Shown one piece after another: positions 46,411 to 57,071 of a DNA stretch of 64,000 nt. The notes beneath the pieces are model-generated. The model worked only from the letters and a program-made list of their open reading frames with translations. It was not told the DNA's origin and did not search any database. Positions within the stretch are counted from its first letter, which is position 1, and the number at the start of each line of letters is the position of its first letter. The position numbers and the translations under genes were made by a program. The DNA comes from Amoebophrya sp. A120. Lineage: Eukaryota; Sar; Dinophyceae; Syndiniales; Amoebophryaceae. The stretch lies in NCBI GenBank assembly GCA_905178155.1, contig CAJINV010000013.1, positions 2,408,545-2,472,544 of the forward strand, written 5' to 3'.

Positions 46411-46529
46411 AAAGTAGCTTGGGCGATGAAGGAAAAGCTAGAAGCTGAGTTTAGTACTGGACTCTGGATGAGTTGGAGTCGGAGCTCGATGTTGGACGAT
46501 GGGGCATCACTGCGCTTTTTTCTCGGCCT

Positions 46530-47125
46530 GATTTCGTGATAGGTTTGGACCCGGGGCCGGGGTGGGCTGCTGTGTGTTTTACATGCGAAGAATACCGCTG
46601 GCGGTAGCATTATCTATGCACGGCGGCGCGGCGTAGGGTAAAAAGCGCGAGCTCTCGACTTTTGCTCAAATTCTGAGGCAACGCGCGACCTGTGCGCCCA
46701 CTTCAAAAAGTTTGCTTTGCGCTTTTTCGCTGTATCTGTAAAACCAGAAGAAACCGACAGCATGGCGCCACTTTCCTGACCTTCAAAAAAAAACTCCCGA
46801 GCTGATTCTGGGAAACAAAACTGTTGGAAAACTTTTCAAAAGCTTTCACTTGGGGCACCAAAACGGTGCCGGATTCAAGCAGAATCAGCAGCGGGAAGCT
46901 TCGGGAAGGGCGGCCAGATAAAAAGTTTTTTCGGGTTCGTTTCGGGCTCACCGAGGTAGCACAGTGGGAGCTTGCATTTTTTGGCCTCCGCCATACCACC
47001 GTGCCAAAATCAGCACTGTTCCAGCGCCGCTGTTAATTATGTTGGTGGTGTTTTTTGTTATGTTTCGCCAATGCCGGCACTTTTGCGATGGAGGGGGTTC
47101 GTTGAGTCAAGCTTTTGGGTTTTTT
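46530..47125. repeat. Direct repeat R2, copy 2 (~600 bp)
   Basis: Second copy of R2, with GGGGCACCAAAACGGTGCCG, TTTTTTCGGGTTCGTTTCGG and CAATGCCGGCACTTTTGCGA in the same order. The tandem arrangement lies wholly inside the 2.65-kb element. Confidence 0.85.
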
Positions 47126-47512
47126 GATGTTTGGTCTCCCTCTTTGATACTACGAACAGACAGCAAAGCTTTTCGGTCTTTTGCCTTGACCACGAAGCCC
47201 GCCGGTGTTGCAGGCTGAGCCACCAAGCTCGGCGCTGCCTCAACCTTCTCAGGTGCGGGCGTTTTTCACTGTGGCGGAGTGCGCAAACTGGGCACCCACG
47301 AAAAGCGCGGGACCCCATCGGTCACACTGGAACCGCGATGGCATGTTGGGGCTCGATCTCGTGTTGCTGTTGGCCGTGCAGTCATTGGCCACGAAGTTGC
47401 GCGGCAGCTTCTTTGACGAGCAGGCCGGCGGGAAATTCAAAGTTTTCGAAAAGTTTTTGAAAGGTTCTGAAAGTTTAGCACAGACCCCCCGTTATGGTTG
47501 TAACAAGAGTGC

Positions 47513-48452
47513 GATACACATGAACAAAAGGAGAAGTGAGGTAACGCCTGTATATGGCTTCACTTTGACTGGTGACAGGTGAGGGCATGGAGGCGTTGTC
47601 CGATGTCAACTCGTTCTTCTGCATCGTTTTCGCTAAATTTTTATGTATTAGGTGCACCATGTCAAGAACACTTCGTGTTCGTTCTTCGTTACATACTAGT
47701 TCATACTATCTTTTCGTCCTCGTAAATGCACTTCACTCCACGTACAGATGCCAAGAAGCGTGCTCGTGCAACAAAAAAACAGTCCTGCTCGTTCGTTGGT
47801 TGCCGTAATTCGAAGCTTGACGCGGCACGAGAACACATCGACCACGCTCGGACAATTATTCAGGTTCATAAATACACCATACTCCATGTCAGACAGGAAA
47901 AAGGAATGGCACGCGCAGCTGAGGAATGTAGAATTTTTGAACAAAGGCAGAAACAACAAAACATGTCTTCCACCAGCGCCCTGTCGCTAAGACACGAAAG
48001 TGGTGTTGCTTTCGTGTTTTAGTGAGCCATCGCCTGCTGTGGTCGGGAAAATTCTTTTAGAAAGGTTAAGCAGGATCAGGAATCCTTCGTCTGTGACGAG
48101 GAAACCGAAAAAATGCTCGCTTCCAGGAGTTTCGGGCACCTGCCCCTGCAGCACAACGAAAGGACGCAATATGTCGGCCAGCACACACTGTACTCATACA
48201 TTAAATTGCATTTTTCCCTGAACATGCGTTATGAAGTCGTTTAGGAGCAACAGGAGATCCATCTGTCCTACTGAGTACTTCATGACTCATTTCGATATCC
48301 ATACATCACGTTCAACATGTAGCAGTTCTAGAGGAACATACCACGAGGATAAATATGACAAGACATTGAACTGCATTTGTTACCCACAGATACCGCTCCC
48401 AGCTGAAGGCCATATCCGGACCAAGACACCACGGGAAGCCAGTGCATAAGAG
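47513..48452. other. Intergenic, possible unresolved exons
   Basis: Overlapping + frames (47726-48022 and 47748-47990) contain segments such as KLDAAREHIDHARTIIQ and SDRKKEWHAQLRNVEFLN. These could be exons of a short gene or of the next one. No consistent splicing was found, so no gene is called. Confidence 0.35.
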
Positions 48453-49004
48453 ATGGAACAGCTGCCACTCAATAAGATGCACCGAGAAAAACTGGTGCAA
48501 CAGAAATCGAGACGCGAATACAGGTACACATTCTGTGAGTGAAGACCACCATGACATGATAAAGATCGTAAGTTGCGGATGATTCTGTTGAGCATGATCT
48601 TCAACATGAAAATCTGGCTCAGCATCACGATGCTGAATGAACTAATTTTGCTTTTGAATAGTATATGTCGGACAGTTACTCGCAGGCCATAAGAGGCGAG
48701 CAAACTGTTGATTTTGAATAGTACCAATCAACGCAAAACTTCAGCCGCCTTCGATGTGCATCGGCCCCTGAAGACGGCTATCGAGGACCCAGTTTGGCAT
48801 CCGGAGTGGAAGGTAACGCAGCTGGGTAACAAACTGGTGACCAGTGGAACGGACGACTTCCGCCAATACGCCCAGCAGTCCGCCTGGGATCTGCATCGGC
48901 CGCTCAACCTCGGCGAACCGAACTGGGGCGGACGAAGAAGGAACATCTACCCTCGGGCGGCCTACGTCTGCGCCACAGGGATGAGCGCGAGCTTTGAGCA
49001 ATAA
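48453..49004 (+). CDS. 113-aa conserved-looking protein of unknown function
   Basis: Exon 1 (48453-48534) ends at a perfect donor, T/GTGAGT, and exon 2 starts after the acceptor at 48744 in matching phase, ending at the stop 49002-49004. The protein begins MEQLPLNKMHREKLVQQKSR. It then contains an internal near-repeat: FDVHRPLKTAIEDPVWHPEW and, about 46 residues later, WDLHRPLNLGEPNW. The Trp/Pro-rich, single-domain character and small size resemble small axonemal inner-lumen or organelle proteins, but I do not recognise the family. Confidence 0.68.
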
Positions 49005-50149
49005 AGTTTTGAAGTTACAGATGATGAAAATTATGTTACGTGATTCGTTCGTCCCCTTCTAGACAGAGCTACGCCACTCCTCCTGGGTCTCCGAACTACA
49101 ATTACCACTTACACTTACTTCTACGCCTCTTGTCAATACATTGAACAGCAGCTGCTTCTGCCTCTGTCCAAATGACCTAAACTAAACTTGTCACAATAAG
49201 AATACAGTATTCTTCTACTCACTGCTCAGTCTTATAATTTCTGCTGAGCCTGAGTGCCGCTTCGGGTTCGGGACCACAGTCAAAAAGAAACAAATGCTGG
49301 AGGGCTTTCAGAAGCAAACGCAACTATGTGAGTTTATCAAATTGTAGGAAAAATTCTTATGGGAAAAATGAACCACCTTGTCCGCTCTCTGCTGGGAGTG
49401 GGAATCAATTTGTAAAAGTTGCCAAGAATTTACAATTTCATTTTCCTCGATGGAAAAGAAAATATATGCGAAGCGAGATGTTGAGGAGACATCTTCGGAA
49501 CCTAACCTGCACAGAGCTTTGGTCGATCAGAGGGAGCCCCGAAAAATCTACAAGGCGAAATGCCACAAGCTGGACGTGGCCACGTCTGGTAGCTTCTTCC
49601 AGTTTTCCATTTGATGGAAAAATGTTCGCGAGCAATTTGTTTTTGTCGTAGTCGTCCTTTGGTTTGTGCGGCAGTCGTCCGGGGAAGAAAATTGAAAAGT
49701 TGTTTTGAACTTCGTGGCAAAGTCGGCGATCGCGTTCCATGTTGGTTCTTTTCGTCCTTTTCAGCGGTGTTTCTATCGTCCCGTTTCGTTTCGTGAAACC
49801 CATAGCGAGTAGTTTCTGATGTTAAGCATCCTTGTTGTTTGTGGCACTTTTTTGGACGTGGTTATAATGAATCGCGATTCTGTATCTGTTGCTGATTGCT
49901 TCCTCGTTTGAACATACACTGCGTAACCACATTGTTTAAACACCAGGCCCAAGAACACGGTCGACCGGCACGCCTAGGCTTTGCTCCTAAAGTAAGGAAA
50001 TAAAAACAAGGCTCTGGAAGCATCTCCAAGAGCAAGCAACTCCAGAGTTTGAAAAAAAGCCAAGTAGAACAAAAAATCGCAAACCTACGGCCGCTAGAAC
50101 AAGCACTTTTGTTCGGCGAAGTAGAATAGAAAATCATACGTTTTACATC
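49005..50149. other. Intergenic
   Basis: No gene is supported in these 1.1 kb. Frames around 49328-49800 on both strands lack any sign of domain or splicing. Confidence 0.45.
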
Positions 50150-50401
50150 ATGACGGCCGACGAGCGCGAGCCCTCCGAGATCGAGGCCCTGCTGAACAAT
50201 CGAAAAACCGCACTTGCCTATGTGTTCTTTAACTTTTCCTTTGTGGCCTTTATTTTCCTGCTGGACTGGCTCCATCGGGGATACGAGGACAGCCCGCGGA
50301 CCTACGCCTACCCGCCGATGGAGCATGTGTACGAGGGTAAACCGTGGCTGCCGCCAGCAGACGAATTTGCCAAGCTCTATCCTGGGAGCTTCAGCAGGTG
50401 A
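50150..50401 (+). CDS. Single-pass membrane microprotein, paralogue 1
   Basis: An 83-aa frame: MTADEREPSEIEALLNNRKT, a transmembrane helix at about residues 23-41 (AYVFFNFSFVAFIFLLDWL), then a short tail with YPPMEHVYEGKPWLPP. The helix and the segment before it closely match the protein at 52963, so the two are paralogues. Size and layout recall accessory subunits of respiratory complexes. The stop falls at CAG/GTGACA, so the reading could instead splice onward at that donor. Confidence 0.66.
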   Translation: MTADEREPSEIEALLNNRKTALAYVFFNFSFVAFIFLLDWLHRGYEDSPRTYAYPPMEHVYEGKPWLPPADEFAKLYPGSFSR

Positions 50402-51358
50402 CAGCTTTGATACACAGAAATCATACTAGAGCCAGCTGGTGTTATTTTGACCCGTAGAAGGTATCCCCTTATCGGGTCGTCGCTGGACGATAAATTTGTT
50501 TTCCCAAAGTAAGTACAAAGATGTAGCACCATTTTCATTGTGAAGATGCTGCATTGATGGCGCGCCTCATATTTTTTTCCAGTAGTCGGGCTTTCTCATA
50601 ATGCCTCTTGAGAAGGTATCCCCTTGAGGTCGAAAAGCCAGGCACTTTTGTGCGCTCAGAATTTTTTCGTACGCATGTCGTGTAGCTGACGTAAGTAATC
50701 GCAACAGGAGATGATCAAATTGAAATTACTACTTCACAAGAATTTCATTGTTCTTGATGATCTGTCGTGCGTGTTCACGGAGGGATATGTTTCGTCGACG
50801 CATTTCTGCTTTGGATTATCCGTGACTCTTTCCTTCTTCGTATTTACTAGACAGACACGACCAGATTTTGGCGTCTTTTCGGCAACTATGTTCTTTATTT
50901 GCTGGCTTTCTCGTTCTTTCGCAGTTTGCTGTCGTGTACGTCTCGCATGACGTTTACTTACGTCGATTCCATCGTTCGTAGTTGTCGTCCCTGGTTCGTC
51001 CAAAAATCCGTTCAAACCAGCCCCGCTCAAAAAATCGTGCAAGTTTTCTGTCCAGGTCCACGACGGATGAAGATGGCCTGCGATCCAGCCGCGCACAAGA
51101 AGAATTTCAGTGCTTGTTGTGCTTCATGGAGGCCCGGATCTCGAGTATCCGGTAGAAATCAATTTCGTTTTGATTTTCCAGACTATACACTTTGTTGCAG
51201 GTGGTACGAACAGCCCCCACCTGAAGAACCCTTCTTCATCCTGAAAATCGTAATTCTCCACATTAATATCAACATGACATTCATTCGTCTAAATCTCTAT
51301 GCGGCCCTTGTAGCAACTGTAGTTCATGGATGAGCTTTAGTATTCCCCGGGAACGAAA
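50402..51358. other. Intergenic
   Basis: No gene is supported. Two short similar words, AAGGTATCCCCTT, occur about 153 bp apart (50459 and 50612). Confidence 0.45.
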
Positions 51359-52012
51359 ATGAGATCATACAAAAGTCTGCCCGGGGCATGGCACACAGCG
51401 CGCAGGACTACAGCTGTGGTGACGAGAACGGTGTTGTTTGGTGGTGCTGGGAAGATGATTCTATTCGGCGATGGGCAGGGGTGGTCGAGTACGGTGAACA
51501 TCTTCGGGGCCGCCATGAAGATCGGAACAACGGTCGGCAAAAGGGAAAAAACCCGCAGCAAGAAGAGCCTGCTGTGGAACGAAAAAGAACACAAACAGCA
51601 GAACAAGCAGGAGACCGAGCACGAACACGGTGCGGGCAGCTCGCCGGCGGAGGGGTCGGTGGGACACTGCAATACCATGGAGTACTGCTATCGCGAGCGT
51701 CAGGATATTTCTCCGGACGAGCCGCGGACGTCGGCGGACTGGGAGTACGACGAATGCGTTCCAATTGACTCTGCGAAGCGGGAGACGGAGTCGCACCCGT
51801 TCATCATGACACTGCAGACGGATCCTAATTTCACGCCGGATGTCTATTGCGAGGGGAAGGAGCTTGACCCTTTCTACACTGTGTGCGCGCCCTCGTGCAA
51901 TTTCGTCGACCTGATGGCCGTGCGCAACGGGACTAATCAAACCGCGGAGAAGCAGCTGGAGTACAACGCGTCAAAGCAAAACGACGGTGCCGGCGACGAT
52001 GGAAGTTGCTAA
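51359..52012 (+). CDS. 217-aa hypothetical protein, possibly surface or organellar
   Basis: An uninterrupted + frame. The N-terminal third has several hydrophobic or Gly-rich patches (TAVVTRTVLFGGAGKMILFG), then a Lys/Glu/Gln-rich hinge. The C-terminal half has seven cysteines (HCNTMEYC, DECVP, VYCEG, TVCAPSC, ending in GSC) and two NxT sequons. Competing open frames exist on both strands over part of it. I prefer this frame for its Cys-rich ordered C-terminus. The start may lie elsewhere and an intron cannot be excluded. No family is recognised. Confidence 0.48.
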   Translation: MRSYKSLPGAWHTARRTTAVVTRTVLFGGAGKMILFGDGQGWSSTVNIFGAAMKIGTTVGKREKTRSKKSLLWNEKEHKQQNKQETEHEHGAGSSPAEGSVGHCNTMEYCYRERQDISPDEPRTSADWEYDECVPIDSAKRETESHPFIMTLQTDPNFTPDVYCEGKELDPFYTVCAPSCNFVDLMAVRNGTNQTAEKQLEYNASKQNDGAGDDGSC

Positions 52013-52962
52013 GTGTTTCTACTGTGAGCACGACATGAAAAAGAGCACCGGTCTGTTTTGAAGTGCTACCAATGGAGCTACTAACTAGAGTAACTTACTA
52101 CTAGGGGTCGCTCCTCTAGGCGCAGGCAGGTCACTTATACTGCTCGTTATAGGTTTTCCATCTTTATTATTTTCCGGAAAATCAAAATCTGGAATACAAC
52201 GTACATGTAGTCCTTGTTTTTGTTGCAAGTACACAGTATTAATTTCCGCCCTGCTGCATGTCTTTTCTTTCTACTGACAGCGAAAATCCGTACTTAAGCA
52301 GTCTGAATCTTCTGTGCAGTCGCAATTCTTCGCGCTCCTAGCACGTCCTCGTTCTCCTGTTGCGGTGTTTCTTTCCCTGCACCCCACAGCATGGTATCTT
52401 TCTTGTCGTTTTTTACGAAACTTTATACTTCGTATTCGTCGGTCATTGATTCACATATTATATCTTCTTTCATCGTCCACAGTTCGTCCACCATTCTCAA
52501 AGAAAGTCGTGCCTTCATGTCGTTGTCGTTCGTGCCTTCATGTCGTTGAAAAACAGTCTCTCCTTCTCTCATTTGCAGGCCACAGCTCTACAACTTCAGC
52601 GAACCAACTAACCACTCCTTCGGTACAAATCAATGCATCAGCCCCTCGCTTACGCTTCCAGTGCCCGATCATGATTATCCCGACTCTCTAGAAGAATTCA
52701 GTAGCAGGTCCGTACCCCCAACCTGTTTATTGAAATTCGAGAAGTAGATTAAGTATTTCGACAAGCAAGGTATGTACTGAGTTTTGTCCCCTCTCCTGCT
52801 GTCTCGCAAGAAACGTTTGCTAGCAAAGCAAGTCGAGTTGTACCAGTTGTACCTGAAGACGTTAGTCTCATGGAAAAAGTAACGGATTTATGATTCCCCC
52901 AAAGATCATGCAAACACAGACATCACATCAGCAAGGCTGTCTCGTCGTCTCCCGAAAAGATA
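52013..52962. other. Intergenic
   Basis: Nothing coding is supported. The frame at 52314-52691 has no recognisable features. Confidence 0.45.
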
Positions 52963-53220
52963 ATGTACAAATCCTTCGATGACTTTCTGAACGATCGCCG
53001 CACCGCAATCTCGTATTTGCTATTCAACTTCACCTTCGTTTTTGTCGTTTTCGTGCTGGATTTTCTGCACAAGCCCGTAGTGGAGGAAAAAGTGTCTTCG
53101 CAGGGAGGATCGTCTCCAGATACTTCTAGTACGCCGCAGTCGACGAATACCCGCGACCATCCTGCCGAAGCTTCAACTTCTCCAGAAGACAATTCCGCGG
53201 CGAATAGCGGTGAGCTGTAG
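52963..53220 (+). CDS. Single-pass membrane microprotein, paralogue 2
   Basis: An 85-aa frame: MYKSFDDFLNDRRTAISYLL, a transmembrane helix at about residues 17-36, then HKPVVEEKVSS and a Ser/Thr/Pro/Glu-rich disordered tail. It aligns with the protein at 50150 over the pattern LN-R-TA--Y--FNF-FV-----LD-LH, while the tails are unrelated. An insertion of about 2.6 kb, including another gene, separates the two. Function unknown. Confidence 0.68.
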   Translation: MYKSFDDFLNDRRTAISYLLFNFTFVFVVFVLDFLHKPVVEEKVSSQGGSSPDTSSTPQSTNTRDHPAEASTSPEDNSAANSGEL

Positions 53221-53541
53221 GATACATAAGCTCATAAATATTTTCAAGACCCGCTGCGAGAGCGAACTTCTTTTTCATCTCGAAGATAGAGAAGACCACA
53301 GACGGAGTGAAAGAAGGACAAACGGCGCAACTCTTTCCCACCAGTTCAGCCGGCAGCTCAAGACCTTTTGAAGAGGCAGGGGAAGTTTTCTTGCCGGAAC
53401 CGTTGACACAGCTGCAGCTGCAACACCGGAGGTCGGCGTTGGTTTATAACCGCCTTTGTCCGCAAGGACTCTGTCAATTGTGCCCAGCACAGTGCCTCCT
53501 CGGAAAAGCTGCAAAAGAACCGAAGCACCTAGTAGAACCCG
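53221..53541. other. Intergenic
   Basis: Short spacer of about 320 bp; no features were seen. Confidence 0.5.
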
Positions 53542-54639
53542 ATGGCTCCGCAGCCTTTCCTCGACCTGCCCACCGTTCTGCTCGGCGACGGGCAGTTGCG
53601 GGATGTGGGTAATTTTCACGAAAAGTCGTTCTACCGAATCTGGACGAAGGACCACAAACTGCAGCACCTGTTGCAGCAAACCAAGATGGCTTACTCGCAG
53701 CTGATGGAGCTGCTGCCCACCGACGGGGTTTCGCTCGGCAAGCAGCACCTGGTGGCCTCGCCCTCGGAGACCGCGGGTCAGAAGGTACGCATGTTCGAGA
53801 CTGGGATGCTGCTGAATCTTTTGTCCACGGCCGAAGAAATTTGGAAACAGGACACCAACACCTGCAACATGCTGCAGGAGCGCGCGCAGGTGCAGCTGAA
53901 CTTGATTCTGGAGGAGCAGAACCTGTACACCTTGAAGCAGGAAGAACGAAAATTGTTTCAACTGGTCGCGAACCTGATGGGGCGGCACGTGTGGCACCCG
54001 GAGGAGTACTGGGACATGGCCTGCTACCCGGACGTGAAGTCGGTGGAGCGGTACTGGATGGGCGCGCGAATGCTGTTTGACACGACCGTGAACCCCTACG
54101 CGGACCTTTCCTACGCCCGCGGCGCGGAGAAAAATCTGGACGTGACGGACAGCAACTTCCACGCGGCCTGGGAGCGCATCAACCAGGGCAGCGCGAACCA
54201 GCGGGACAACGTGTTGGGGAACGTGAGCGAGCACCGCACGGAGGCGGAGGACGCCCAGCAACTCATGTCCGAGGCGCTGTCGCCCTTCCAGGCCCGCCCC
54301 AGCACGCACTACTCGCACAGCGGGAACAAGTTCGGGCGGAAGCTGAACCCGATGCTGGACTTGTATGACCGGCACTACGCCATGCACCTGCGCCAGCACA
54401 AGATCGAGGGCCGGAGAACGGACGGCACCTCCGACGACCACCAGCAGCACCCGCAGGGCGCCGCGGGCCTCGGGGACGACCGGGCCATGGGTGACGAGAA
54501 GTTGCGGTCAAAATTCGGCCACAAGCAGTGTCCCCCGGACGCACAGGACTTAGAATTCTTCCGCATTTGCCGCCGGGAAACAGAGCGGACGACCGCGCAG
54601 CTGCTGTCCGAAGCGGATTTGCTGAAAAAAGAGATCTAG
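53542..54639 (+). CDS. 365-aa intronless protein of unknown function
   Basis: A single open frame with strong codon periodicity, from MAPQPFLDLPTVLLGDGQLR to LLSEADLLKKEI. The first half is helical (ETGMLLNLLSTAEEIWKQDT, ERAQVQLNLILEEQNLYTLK), followed by a conserved-looking WHPEEYWDMACYPDVKSVER. The C-terminal half is polar and His/Gln/Arg-rich with NPMLDLYDRHYAMHL. No membrane segment or signal is seen. It could be a cytoskeletal or organelle protein. Lacking any intron is unusual among its neighbours. Confidence 0.72.
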   Translation: MAPQPFLDLPTVLLGDGQLRDVGNFHEKSFYRIWTKDHKLQHLLQQTKMAYSQLMELLPTDGVSLGKQHLVASPSETAGQKVRMFETGMLLNLLSTAEEIWKQDTNTCNMLQERAQVQLNLILEEQNLYTLKQEERKLFQLVANLMGRHVWHPEEYWDMACYPDVKSVERYWMGARMLFDTTVNPYADLSYARGAEKNLDVTDSNFHAAWERINQGSANQRDNVLGNVSEHRTEAEDAQQLMSEALSPFQARPSTHYSHSGNKFGRKLNPMLDLYDRHYAMHLRQHKIEGRRTDGTSDDHQQHPQGAAGLGDDRAMGDEKLRSKFGHKQCPPDAQDLEFFRICRRETERTTAQLLSEADLLKKEI

Positions 54640-54764
54640 GGATTGGAAAAGTCTATGTATCGTCTATTTACGATTTACTGGTTGTAGTATTTTTGCATCA
54701 CAAACTTTCAATTTCATAAACAAAAAACAAATTATGAAATTATTTCGGTAATCGTGCTGTGAAG

Positions 54765-56200
54765 ATGCAGGAGCAGGTAAGACTCAGATGGTAGATTTGT
54801 GTTTGTCATGCAACAATATTGCGATTACGATTAGTACGAGTAACCGATACATAACTTTTCCAATGCATAAGCTCACGACGCGGGAGGTGAAGTTCACGAC
54901 GAGACGAGCGCAATTGGTGCACAAAATCTACGACACAAACGCGAAGTTTCAGCTGTTATCCGCCGCGGAGGCGGACCAACTGAAGTACGAACTGTCCCTG
55001 TTGCGGAAGAGACGGAAACTTTTGAATCTGATGAACGCGTGTCTGGACGAGATTCGGGAGGGGCGGATCGACTTCTTTGCCCGCATCGAGCTCGTCGACA
55101 AAGAGGCCGAGCTGCACATCGCGGTGGACGAGCAACTGCTCGCGAAGCACGGAAAGCACAAACCCGCGGAGCTCGCGGCCCGGGTGGCGTGTCACCAGGC
55201 GCTGTCCAACGCCTTCAAATTTGACCCGGAGGACGATCCGAACTACGCCGACAACGCGGTGAAAAAAGCCATGCAGTGGGACTACAACGCCGCGGACTTC
55301 TATGAAAGTGTCAGAATCGAAATTGACAAAATCGAAAAATTTGTGATGCATAAAATCGATACCAGTTGGAGCCTCAGTTTGTAAGTGGCGCATGACAAAT
55401 TTCGGGAGCAACCAAATCCAGTCTGTCATGCTGTTTGGGCAAAGAAGACTGCTCCTGTCGTGCTACTCTGGCAGCACATTGCATATACCCAAACACGCTT
55501 ACAATCAGTCGCATTTGCCTGCTCCCCAATACAGGCCTCCAGTGCCCTACATTTTATGCATGAGAAATTCTTTCAACTTTGTCGATTTCGATCCTCACAC
55601 ATCCATAACTTCCTGTTCGACGAGACGGCGCGGAAATTGAAGGACCTGCAGGGGTATCAAATGCAAAACTGTCTGGGTCTGGAAGAATGCAACTTGTGAT
55701 GCTGCGCTTGGATTCCAAAAACATCTGTATTGCATGAGTACCAAAGGGAATGCAATTTTTGCTACGCTGAGGAGGCATTTGTCATGCGGAATAGGCATCA
55801 AGAAGCCCTCAAAAAATCTGTATTGCTAGGGTATGCATCACCGACATCGTGGCTCGTCATGCAAAACGTGCATGACAAGTTTCAGAATCTTCCAGACCCA
55901 GACATTTTTACAGTTGATAAGGGGGTCAACGTGCTGGAGTTGGCCGGGACGCCGGTGCCGGAAAAGCAGGACATGATACACGCGGAGCTGGAGCTGCTCA
56001 ACCTCGCGATGATAGAACTAGAAAGGGACACGCCGGACGGGTTGCTGGATGACCGACTGAAGTTTTTGGTGGACATTATCCGAACCAAGATAAAACGCTT
56101 GAGGATCGTCGCCATCCAGTCGGCCTATAATCTCTTCGAGGTGGAAAACGCAAAAAAGAGCTTGCGAGCCGCCTTCCGACAGAATAACATTGTCGCGTGA
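54765..56200 (+). CDS. 252-aa helical protein of unknown function
   Basis: Four exons (54765-54776, 54872-55300, 55613-55654, 55925-56200) total 759 nt. Exon 1 encodes only MQEQ before a GT-AG intron. The protein is almost wholly alpha-helical and charged: FTTRRAQLVHKIYDTNAKFQ, ELSLLRKRRKLLNLMNACLD, RIDFFARIELVDKEAELHIA, then ELELLNLAMIELERDTPDGL and IIRTKIKRLRIVAIQSAYNL. Introners F and A7 surround a 42-nt exon. The ends of both elements agree with the reading frame to the base. No domain is recognised; a coiled-coil or helical-bundle subunit is likely. Confidence 0.76.
55301..55607. mobile_element. Introner F (very long inverted repeats)
   Basis: A 307-bp element whose two ends are inverted copies over about 56 nt: TATGAAAGTGTCAGAATCGA..., matching the complement of TATGGATGTGTGAGGATCGA.... 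The target repeat ACTTC is perfect (55296-55300, 55608-55612). Removal gives NAADF/LFDETARK. No GT-AG pair exists at the junction. Confidence 0.96.
55655..55919 (-). mobile_element. Introner A7 (family A)
   Basis: A 265-bp element with termini TATCAAATGCAAAACTGTCT and the complement of TATCAACTGTAAAAATGTCT, continuing through GGGTCTGGAAGA. The target repeat AGGGG is perfect (55650-55654, 55920-55924). Interior orientation as A5. Removal gives KDLQG/VNVLELAG. Confidence 0.95.
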
Positions 56201-57071
56201 GAAGTAAGTTGTCGACGAGCAGGACGAGGACAATGGGGAATGGTTATATATTTTGCTTCAGGTAGGCGAAATTCAAATTCAAATTTTACAGAACTTGACT
56301 GATGTCCACGCGGACAGATCGATGCTGTGGACGAGGAGCAAAAGTTGTAGAACCTAGTTATCTGTAATATCTCACCTGCCCTTTATGAATTCTTGTTGTG
56401 TCTTGGTATCCCCATGGCACCGTGCTTCTTTTGATTCTGGGGTTATTAAAAAGCCACCCAAAGTTGTGATTCTCATCTCTCGTCTTACTCTTAGTTACCC
56501 TGAAGCGACACATGACATCAAACGCTGTACCCCAGTGCTGGAACAAAATACTCTTTGTGGTCGATCGCATTTTCGTTTTCATGGAGGAACTACTTCATCA
56601 CATGATAACACACGTGAATAAAAGCACGAAACAAGAGCCGCACAGCTCCTTCGTTTGGAGTGTTACGCTACGTTGACGCGTTGCGTTTGCCCCGGTCGAA
56701 GAGCTTCCAGCTCTACTTGGTACGACTGTTTTCTTCCTTTGTCGTCTGACCATCGAGAAAGCGAGGAAAAAAGATAGATTTTCCGAGTGAAAATCTGGGG
56801 TGAGTGACGGAAGGCAGGGGAATCGGTAGTACTTTCATCTATACGCAGTTTTCTTCACGTTTGTTGGGCAGGCTCCTGCTGAGTATTTCTAGAGATGACT
56901 GTGCTCACTGTCACTTCTGATTTATTTGCACTTGTTCGGCTTCGGAAGACCCGATCTGCGAGCGTGGGAGTAAAATAACGAGCAATAAGAGCACTACTTA
57001 CCGGCAAAAGCATTGTTTATCGTTCCTAGAAGCCTGATGTGAGTCCTTGAGGTTGGTAGGACATTCTCATT
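56201..57071. other. Intergenic
   Basis: About 870 bp with no supported gene. It includes the promoter and 5' UTR of the rhodopsin. Confidence 0.5.

Larger units (their letters stand above)
44854..47505. mobile_element. 2.65-kb element with ~65-75-bp terminal inverted repeats
   Basis: The left end (44857-44930) reads ATTACAACCATAACGGGGGG, later TTCAGAACTTTTTGAAAAC. The right end (about 47439-47503) is its inverse: AAAGTTTTCGAAAAG, GGTTCTGAAAG, GACCCCCCGTTATGGTTGTA. The flanks share AGAGTGC (44847-44853 and 47506-47512), a candidate 7-bp target duplication. The interior has no transposase-like frame. It contains two large diverged direct repeats and telomere-like DNA, so it is probably non-autonomous or degenerate. 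Confidence 0.82.

Noticed and set aside
51461-51940. Minus-strand 159-codon frame with a hydrophobic segment
   Set aside because: It is antisense to a Cys-rich + frame; the hydrophobic run arises from the complement of Lys/Glu-rich codons.
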